Of a DNA stretch of 5,104 nt, positions 1-5,104 are shown piece after piece. The notes under the pieces were generated by a model. The model made no database searches, had not been told where the DNA came from, and saw only the letters and a program-made list of their open reading frames with translations. This stretch comes from Bacillota bacterium (GTDB lineage Bacteria > Bacillota_I > Bacilli_A > Acholeplasmatales > Acholeplasmataceae): positions 1 through 5,104 of the forward strand of contig JAEWVV010000069.1 in NCBI GenBank assembly GCA_023458995.1. The letters run 5' to 3'. The position numbers and the translations under genes were made by a program. Position 1 is the stretch's first letter. Each line of letters opens with the position of its first letter.

Positions 1-2
1 GA

Positions 3-1157
3 GTCGATTATTGTTTGCTTGATGGAAACAATTACATTATAGGAGATGTCTTTTCTTACAGAGATCAACGAACTGTTGAATCAATGAAGCAATTTCATCA
101 ACAGATCAATCAAGTTGATTACTATAAGTTGACAGGTGTTCAACCACAAGTCTATAACACGGTTTATCAATTATATAGTGATAGATTACTTGGCAGGCTC
201 GATAAAGCCAAAAAGATTGTGATGTTGCCATCGTATCTTAATTACATACTCACAGGATATTTAGCAAATGAGAAAACGATCTTATCAACTTCTGGACTCA
301 TGAATATGACAGGAGATACTTATTGTGATGTTGTTCTTAATCAACTTGGACTTACACTTGAGCATTTCCCTGTGATTGTAGAACCAGGAACTTTAATTGG
401 CAAAGTAAAACAAAGTGTTTCTCGTATCATTGGATATTCTCCAACGGTTATTGCAGTATGTCAACATGATACAGCGAGTGCTGTTCTTGGATCTTACTCA
501 GATGATTCAACTATTTTTCTTTCAAGTGGAACATGGTCACTACTGGGAACACTAACAAAAGAAAAAATTAATGATATGAGTGCATATAAGTTAGGATTCA
601 CAAATGAATCTGCATATGGAAATGAAAATAGATTTTTAAAAAATATTATGGGTATGTGGATCATTCAACAGTTAAAAAAGGAGAATCATCCTGACTTAAC
701 GTATGCTGAAATCACAGAAATGGCAGAAGCACATAATAATTACAACGAAACTATCGATGTTAATAATAATCTGTTTTTATCACCAAAATCGATGACGCAA
801 GCAATCTATACACATTTAGCTAAGCAAAATAAAAAACATCCAGAGCATATTGGAGAAATTTACTTCTTAGTTTTTAATTCTTTAGCCAAAGAATATGCAA
901 AATCAATCTATGATTTGGAGTGTATTGTTGGATCAAAATTTAATTATATCAACATCGTTGGCGGAGGATCTCAAAACAGATTGTTAAATCAATTAACAGA
1001 ATTGTATACTCAAATGAAAGTGATCAATGGACCCGTTGAAGCTACTGCAATAGGCTATTCAATTGTTCAAATGATATACGATAAAAAATCAAATATTAGT
1101 TTAGGTGTGAAAAAGAAGTATATTCGAAGTTTGATTTATGATAATAAGGAGCAATGA
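3..1157 (+). CDS. rhaB: Rhamnulokinase-type FGGY sugar kinase (5' partial)
   Basis: This is the C-terminal 384 residues of a cytoplasmic FGGY-family kinase, most likely L-rhamnulokinase, which uses ATP to turn L-rhamnulose into L-rhamnulose 1-phosphate. The frame is open from the left edge and reads VDYCLLDG, then SYRDQRT. This matches the RhaB segment GVD(F/Y)xLLD...YRDxRT found roughly 75-80 residues into full-length proteins of about 470-490 residues. The real start is therefore upstream, and the TTG at 15 is internal. Further RhaB-like blocks follow in order: LTGVQPQVYNTVYQLY, the STSGLMN segment, CQHDTASAVLGS, LSSGTWSLLGT, RFLKNIMGMW, the nucleotide-side VGGGSQNRLLNQLTE (about 956-1000), and NGPVEATAIGY (about 1026-1058). 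L-fuculokinase shares the SSGTWS motif, but the NTxYQL and YRDxRT blocks favour RhaB. The stop TGA (1155-1157) lies 1 bp before the mannosidase start, so the two genes are probably co-transcribed. Kinase identity is near certain. Substrate is inferred from motifs and from the GH106-like neighbour. Confidence 0.9.
   Translation, partial: VDYCLLDGNNYIIGDVFSYRDQRTVESMKQFHQQINQVDYYKLTGVQPQVYNTVYQLYSDRLLGRLDKAKKIVMLPSYLNYILTGYLANEKTILSTSGLMNMTGDTYCDVVLNQLGLTLEHFPVIVEPGTLIGKVKQSVSRIIGYSPTVIAVCQHDTASAVLGSYSDDSTIFLSSGTWSLLGTLTKEKINDMSAYKLGFTNESAYGNENRFLKNIMGMWIIQQLKKENHPDLTYAEITEMAEAHNNYNETIDVNNNLFLSPKSMTQAIYTHLAKQNKKHPEHIGEIYFLVFNSLAKEYAKSIYDLECIVGSKFNYINIVGGGSQNRLLNQLTELYTQMKVINGPVEATAIGYSIVQMIYDKKSNISLGVKKKYIRSLIYDNKEQ
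1146..1151 (+). promoter_or_regulatory. Shine-Dalgarno site of the GH38 gene
   Basis: AAGGAG lies inside the last codons of the kinase gene, 7 bases before the ATG at 1159. It decides the start: the in-frame ATG at 1138 lies upstream of this site and would add seven residues (MIIRSNE) that do not belong to the family N-terminus. The position inside the preceding gene suggests translational coupling. Confidence 0.85.
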
Positions 1158-1158
1158 G

Positions 1159-3606
1159 ATGAAAAAAATACATTTAATATCAAATGCGCATATTGACCCT
1201 GTATGGCAGTGGGAATGGCAGGAAGGTGTTGGAGCTACAATTACTACATTTTCCGCAGCAGCAGATTTTTGTGAAGAGTTTGACCAATATGTGTTTTGCC
1301 ATAATGAATCATTGCTTTATGAATGGGTAGAAAAGTTTGACTATCCACTTTTTGAACGTATCCAAAGACTAGTCAAAGAAGGTAAATGGCATATTATGGG
1401 TGGATGGTATATCCAACCCGACTGTAATATGATTTCTGGTGAGAGCTTTATTAGACATATACTAAAAGGACTCAATTATTTCGAACAGAAATTTGAAAAC
1501 TTTAAACGTCCAACAACAGCAATCAATTTTGATTCATTTGGTCACTCAAGAGGATTAGTACAAATCCTTAATGATGCTGGCTATGATTCCTATATCGTAT
1601 CAAGACCTAGCACTAAAGAAAGTGAAATCAACATGATTTGGAAAGGTTTTAACAAAAGCCAAGTAATCGTAGCTCGCGTTAGTGATGGTTATAACTCATT
1701 ACTTGGTCAAGTGGATAAGAAACTCATACCATTTTTATCAAAACCAGAAGAAATACGCAATGAACTTTTCTTATGGGGTGTTGGTAATCATGGTGGTGGA
1801 CCATCAAGACAAGATTATCAAATCATCAAGGATATCCAAAAGAAGTATCCAAACATAGAATTTATTCATTCCACTCCTGAAGACTACTTTAAGGAAGTCA
1901 AAAAATATGAGCATGAGTTAAAAGAAACAGATGATTTAAATCATGTGAATATGGGATGTTATACCTCACAAGTGAGAATTAAACAGTTACATGCGCGATT
2001 AGAAAATGAGTTATATAGTGCAGAAAAGATGGCAGCACATGCTCATATGAATGGCATGCAATATCCAATAGATGCGCTCAAACGTGCAGAAGAGGATTTA
2101 CTTTTTTCTCAATTTCATGACATTCTTCCTGGCTCTGATATTAAAGAAGCAGAAGAGACTTCATTACGCACTTTAGGTCATGGTTTAGAAGAAACAGATA
2201 AAGTCAAATTACAGAGCTTTTTCGCACTAACAAAAGGTCAGCCAAAAGCAGATCAAGGAGAATATCCTGTATTTGCATATAATCCTCATCCTTATAAGAT
2301 TAGGGTAGTTATTGAAGCTGAATTTATGCTTGCAGATCAAAATTGGAGTTTAACTGATTTTTATGATATAGAAGTTTATCATCATGGAAAAAAGATTGAT
2401 TCACAACTTGAAAAAGAATCAAGTGACTTACCTCTTGACTGGCGTAAAAAGGTAGTTTTTGAAGCTGAACTTGATCCATTTAGTGTAGAAAGATTCAGTT
2501 GTTATACAGTTTCTAAACCTGTTGTTAATCATGTTCGCAAACAAAAGTATGAGTTTGACAATGGTAGACTATTTGTCAAAATAGACAAAGATACAGGTTT
2601 GATTCATCAAATAACAATCGATAAGCATCCATTCCTTGATGGAAGTATAGAGTTCCAGATTGTTGAAAATAGTTGTGACCCTTGGGGTTTCTTCTATGAT
2701 GATTATAAAAAAGTTTTTGGACAGTTTAAACTGATGGAAAAAGCTGACGTGCTTAAATTTACGGATGTTAAAAATGGTAACAACATCAATATCATTGAAG
2801 ATGGCGATATCAGAACGGTTGTTCAAACGTTCCTTAAATATAATGATTCAAAAATGGTTGTCAATTATACCATTCCAAAGCATGGTACTGATTTAAAAAT
2901 CGATATTAAACTCCTTAATCAAGAAAGAGATATCAAATTAAAGATGCATGTACCAACAACCATTAAATCAAAACATTATTATGGAAAAACAGCATATGGT
3001 GTGAATGAACTAGTTGCTGATGGAAACGAAAAGGTTGCACATGATTATGTCATGATTAAGAGCCAAAACAAAGCTTTAGGCATTATCAATTTTGGTAACC
3101 ATGGATCTGATTCTATTGATGGAGCAATTAATCAAACTTTAATCAATAGTAGTGCTTACTGTGCACATCCAATTAATGACAGGGAAATTCTTGAAACTGA
3201 CCGTTATAACAATAGAATCGATTTAGGTGAAAGACAATTTAGTTTTATCATTTGCTCAGGTGATGCAAATGATGTAACTGAAGAGATTGGTTTTAAGAGT
3301 ATGATGCTCCATGAAAAACCATATGTCATGAATTACTTTCCTACAGGTACAGGAACAAAACCTCAGCCATTCTTGAACATAGAAAATAAACAAATTAGTT
3401 TATCAGCTTTTAAAAAAGCAGAAAGCCAAAATGGATATATCATTCGTCTATTTAACACTTCTGCTCAAAGACAAAACACAAAAGTCAATATTACCAATAT
3501 GGGACTGAGTCTAGAAATTGATTTAAATGGCTATGAGTTTCAATCGTATCTTATTGATGAACAAGGTGTTCATCGTGTGAATTGTTTAGAAAAAAGTCTC
3601 GAATAG
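1159..3606 (+). CDS. Glycoside hydrolase family 38 alpha-mannosidase
   Basis: This complete 815-residue protein of family GH38 consists of retaining, zinc-dependent exo-alpha-mannosidases. It has no signal peptide, so it probably acts in the cytoplasm on imported oligosaccharides. The catalytic domain covers about residues 1-260. It opens with SNAHIDPVWQWEW, where H11 and D13 are expected zinc ligands. GGWYIQPDCN (81-90) follows, then NFDSFGHS, where D125 is the expected nucleophile and zinc ligand, and GVGNHGGGPSRQD (207-219). A helical middle domain (about 265-345) contains HARLENEL (278-285) and FHDILPGSD, where H320 is the expected fourth zinc ligand. The rest, about 370-810, is the beta-rich C-terminal region typical of the family. 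Length is normal for bacterial members. The ATG at 1159 is chosen because of the AAGGAG at 1146-1151 and because MKKIHLISNAHID fits the usual family N-terminus. The gene sits between rhamnulokinase and esterase genes. Linkage specificity (1,2, 1,3 or 1,6) cannot be read from the sequence, and some GH38 relatives may act on other sugars. Confidence 0.93.
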   Translation: MKKIHLISNAHIDPVWQWEWQEGVGATITTFSAAADFCEEFDQYVFCHNESLLYEWVEKFDYPLFERIQRLVKEGKWHIMGGWYIQPDCNMISGESFIRHILKGLNYFEQKFENFKRPTTAINFDSFGHSRGLVQILNDAGYDSYIVSRPSTKESEINMIWKGFNKSQVIVARVSDGYNSLLGQVDKKLIPFLSKPEEIRNELFLWGVGNHGGGPSRQDYQIIKDIQKKYPNIEFIHSTPEDYFKEVKKYEHELKETDDLNHVNMGCYTSQVRIKQLHARLENELYSAEKMAAHAHMNGMQYPIDALKRAEEDLLFSQFHDILPGSDIKEAEETSLRTLGHGLEETDKVKLQSFFALTKGQPKADQGEYPVFAYNPHPYKIRVVIEAEFMLADQNWSLTDFYDIEVYHHGKKIDSQLEKESSDLPLDWRKKVVFEAELDPFSVERFSCYTVSKPVVNHVRKQKYEFDNGRLFVKIDKDTGLIHQITIDKHPFLDGSIEFQIVENSCDPWGFFYDDYKKVFGQFKLMEKADVLKFTDVKNGNNINIIEDGDIRTVVQTFLKYNDSKMVVNYTIPKHGTDLKIDIKLLNQERDIKLKMHVPTTIKSKHYYGKTAYGVNELVADGNEKVAHDYVMIKSQNKALGIINFGNHGSDSIDGAINQTLINSSAYCAHPINDREILETDRYNNRIDLGERQFSFIICSGDANDVTEEIGFKSMMLHEKPYVMNYFPTGTGTKPQPFLNIENKQISLSAFKKAESQNGYIIRLFNTSAQRQNTKVNITNMGLSLEIDLNGYEFQSYLIDEQGVHRVNCLEKSLE

Positions 3607-3613
3607 GAAGAGG
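3605..3613 (+). promoter_or_regulatory. Shine-Dalgarno region of the lipoprotein gene
   Basis: The purine run AGGAAGAGG overlaps the TAG stop of the GH38 gene and ends 9 bases before the ATG at 3623. It is the only ribosome-binding signal in the 16-bp gap, and the gap is too short to hold an independent promoter or terminator. Confidence 0.7.
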
Positions 3614-3622
3614 TTCTCTACG

Positions 3623-3679
3623 ATGAAAAAAATACTCATGGGAATATGTATGCTATCGTGTTTATTTATAGCTGGGTGT
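3623..3679 (+). other. Lipoprotein signal peptide with lipobox
   Basis: These bases encode residues 1-19: two lysines, a hydrophobic stretch (ILMGICMLSCLFI) and the lipobox I16-A17-G18-C19. Signal peptidase II should cleave before C19, whose codon TGT is at 3677-3679. The mature protein starts CKKNMN, with no Asp at position +2, which fits anchoring on the outer face of the cytoplasmic membrane. C9 and C13 are less likely sites, as they sit inside the hydrophobic core. Confidence 0.9.
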
Positions 3680-4819
3680 AAGAAAAATATGAATACAGAT
3701 GATTTAGAATTTAAACCATTTTGGTTAGATTCAGTGATGAAGAATGAATCGGTTATGTTAGTTCAAGATGGTCAGGAAACAAGTGGGAATCTGATGTTTA
3801 ATCCTACAAAAATGATAAGTGTAAAAGATAGTTCACTTACGATCACGTATAAAGAAGGCGTTGATTATGAAATTGATGGAAATAAAATCATCAGAAAGCA
3901 AGAATCAAGTATGCCATATCTTGAAAAAACGGTCTTATATGGGATCAATATGCCAGAAAATAAAGGACTAAGTACACAGCCTGGTTCAACCTCTGCAATC
4001 GCTAAAGGATACTCAAATGTACTTTATACTGAATCATCATTCCTTTTTACACATCAAATTTTCGTGACCTATGAATATAACACAGATGATTATTTAGGTT
4101 ATAAACAATCTTTCCAAGGAACTAATCTTCCCAATACATTACTTAAACTACAAAATAAAGAGGATATCAATGTTGTTGTGTATGGAGATAGCATTTCAAC
4201 TGGGAATAACGCATCAGGAAGTGGACTTATAAGTTTATATGAAGATTCAAATAGCCAATATATCAGTTGGAACATTGAACCATATGGCAAATCATTTCCC
4301 GAGTTATTTGTTGACGAATTGACAAAAGAGTATGGTAGTAACATTAACTTGCTATCTGCAGCAAAAGGTGGTATGGATTCAAATTGGGGCAAAAATAATG
4401 CTTTAACGAGAGCTTATAATCCAGATTATGGGTATGACCCTGATTTAGTCATAATCCACTTTGGCGTTAATGATTCAACCATGTTTGTCGATGATGCAAC
4501 ATTCAAACAAAACATTAAATTAATTATTGATGATATTAGACGTATGTCGAGTAAAACTGTAGAGTTTATTTTGATTGGGGCAATGATGGCCAACGCTGAT
4601 GCAATACAGTATGGTAAAGGAACGAATTACATTCAAGAACTAAGCGATCTCGATAATCAATATGATGGCGTTATCGCTGTGAATGTTGGAGCTGTTCATC
4701 AAGCGTTTATCGATGAAAAAAGATATGTAGATTTAACAGCAAATAATGTTAATCATCCTAATGATTTTCTTCATCAGTTGTATGCGATGGTGTTAAGTGC
4801 ATCACTTATTGAGTATTGA
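3623..4819 (+). CDS. SGNH/GDSL-type esterase lipoprotein
   Basis: This complete 398-residue protein is a predicted surface lipoprotein with a C-terminal SGNH-hydrolase domain, probably a carbohydrate esterase removing acetyl or other acyl groups from a glycan. The N-terminus has a KK-hydrophobic signal and a lipobox IAGC, with C19 as the lipidation site. Residues of about 25-175 form a beta-rich accessory region that starts with FKPFWLDSVMKNESVML (30-46). The hydrolase domain begins near 180. Block I is VYGDSIS with nucleophile S190. Block II is SAAKGG (G249/G250). Block III is FGVND with G281 and N283 of the oxyanion hole. Block V lies in NVNHPNDFLHQ, which offers H378 or H384 as catalytic histidine. 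The gene starts 16 bp after the GH38 stop and ends 2 bp before the GH106-like gene. It is the only exported product in the window, so it could trim ester groups before uptake. Fold and export are well supported. The substrate is inference; lipase or peptidoglycan-esterase activity is less likely in this context. Confidence 0.88.
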   Translation: MKKILMGICMLSCLFIAGCKKNMNTDDLEFKPFWLDSVMKNESVMLVQDGQETSGNLMFNPTKMISVKDSSLTITYKEGVDYEIDGNKIIRKQESSMPYLEKTVLYGINMPENKGLSTQPGSTSAIAKGYSNVLYTESSFLFTHQIFVTYEYNTDDYLGYKQSFQGTNLPNTLLKLQNKEDINVVVYGDSISTGNNASGSGLISLYEDSNSQYISWNIEPYGKSFPELFVDELTKEYGSNINLLSAAKGGMDSNWGKNNALTRAYNPDYGYDPDLVIIHFGVNDSTMFVDDATFKQNIKLIIDDIRRMSSKTVEFILIGAMMANADAIQYGKGTNYIQELSDLDNQYDGVIAVNVGAVHQAFIDEKRYVDLTANNVNHPNDFLHQLYAMVLSASLIEY

Positions 4820-4821
4820 TT

Positions 4822-5104
4822 ATGGAACAGTTAACGTTTAAGCCTACAGTCTTTTGGGCGTGGAATTCCAAAATGACTAATCATGAGATTGAAAGAGATA
4901 TTAAGTCGTTTTTTGAACAAGGTATTGGTGGTGTATTTGTTCATGCAAGAGCTGGTTTAGAAATCGAGTATTTAGGTAAAGAATGGTTTGATGCCTTTAC
5001 GTTTGCGATTGATCAATGCAAAAAGTATGGTATCGAAGTTTGGATCTATGATGAGCAAGGATGGCCAAGTGGATTTGCTGGTGGTTTAGTTGCACAGCAT
5101 GGAG
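4822..5104 (+). CDS. GH106-like glycoside hydrolase, alpha-L-rhamnosidase type (3' partial)
   Basis: The right edge cuts this gene after 94 complete codons. The visible part matches the N-terminal barrel segment of large proteins usually annotated as GH106 alpha-L-rhamnosidases or related glycosyl hydrolases. It opens with KPTVFWAWNSKMTNHEIERD (7-26). GIGGVFVHARAGLE (34-47) and YLGKEWFDAF (50-59) follow, then VWIYDEQGWPSGFAGG (73-88), the family's very characteristic Y-D-E-x-G-W-P-S-G motif. Full-length relatives are commonly several hundred to over a thousand residues, so most of the gene, including the catalytic acids, lies outside the window. There is no signal peptide, so the enzyme is predicted to be cytoplasmic like the GH38 protein. 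The ATG at 4822 is 2 bp after the esterase stop. No strong Shine-Dalgarno is visible (only GAG at 4811-4813), so translation may depend on coupling. An in-frame TTG at 4816 would add two residues and is less likely. The family group is fairly sure. Rhamnosidase activity is supported by the rhamnulokinase but not proven. Confidence 0.82.
   Translation, partial: MEQLTFKPTVFWAWNSKMTNHEIERDIKSFFEQGIGGVFVHARAGLEIEYLGKEWFDAFTFAIDQCKKYGIEVWIYDEQGWPSGFAGGLVAQHG

Noticed and set aside
15..17. TTG as start codon of the kinase
   Set aside because: The frame is open to the left edge and the preceding residues VDYC match the family's GVDYxLLD motif, so the gene begins outside the window.
1138..1140. ATG at 1138 as start of the GH38 gene
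   Set aside because: It overlaps the kinase end and lies upstream of the AAGGAG at 1146-1151. The ATG at 1159 has ideal spacing and gives the usual family N-terminus.
2569..2826. Minus-strand open frame of 85 codons
   Set aside because: It lies wholly inside the GH38 C-terminal coding region, its product resembles no family I know, and no separate gene is supported there.
3607..3622. Promoter or terminator between the GH38 and esterase genes
   Set aside because: The gap is only 16 bp, is filled by the Shine-Dalgarno region, and shows no hairpin with a T-run.
4099..4392. Minus-strand open frame of 97 codons
   Set aside because: It lies inside the SGNH esterase, antisense to conserved blocks I and II, and shows no recognisable domain.
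1..5104. Mycoplasma-type code with TGA as tryptophan
   Set aside because: The low GC content raised the idea, but TGA ends the kinase and esterase at family-appropriate positions and all conserved tryptophans use TGG.

Overview
The window is a fragment of a carbohydrate-utilisation operon from a low-GC bacterium, most likely Bacillota or a related Mycoplasmatota-type lineage that uses the standard bacterial code. The evidence is the strongly AT-rich sequence (about one third G+C in the stretch I counted), purine-rich Shine-Dalgarno sites, a Gram-positive-style lipoprotein, TGA used as a real stop, and tryptophan read from TGG throughout. I cannot name the genus from sequence alone.

All four genes lie on the + strand and are packed almost without gaps. 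(1) Bases 3-1157 hold the 3' part of a rhamnulokinase-type FGGY kinase, cut by the left edge. (2) Bases 1159-3606 hold a complete glycoside hydrolase family 38 alpha-mannosidase of 815 residues, starting 1 bp after the kinase stop. (3) Bases 3623-4819 hold a complete SGNH/GDSL-type esterase lipoprotein of 398 residues, after a 16-bp gap. (4) From 4822 to the right edge lies the N-terminal 94 residues of a GH106-like (alpha-L-rhamnosidase-type) glycoside hydrolase, after a 2-bp gap. No promoter, terminator, RNA gene, repeat, mobile element or CRISPR array was found. There is no non-coding stretch longer than 16 bp, so transcription must start upstream and continue beyond the window.

Read together, the genes suggest breakdown of an imported, possibly O-acetylated oligosaccharide containing L-rhamnose and an alpha-D-mannose-type sugar. 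The lipoprotein would remove ester groups at the cell surface. The two glycosidases have no export signal and would release monosaccharides in the cytoplasm. The kinase would phosphorylate L-rhamnulose made from released rhamnose. Transporter, isomerase, aldolase and regulator genes are not in the window. The gene families are well known. The gene combination and a few active-site variations deserve a look, but I found no clearly undescribed system.
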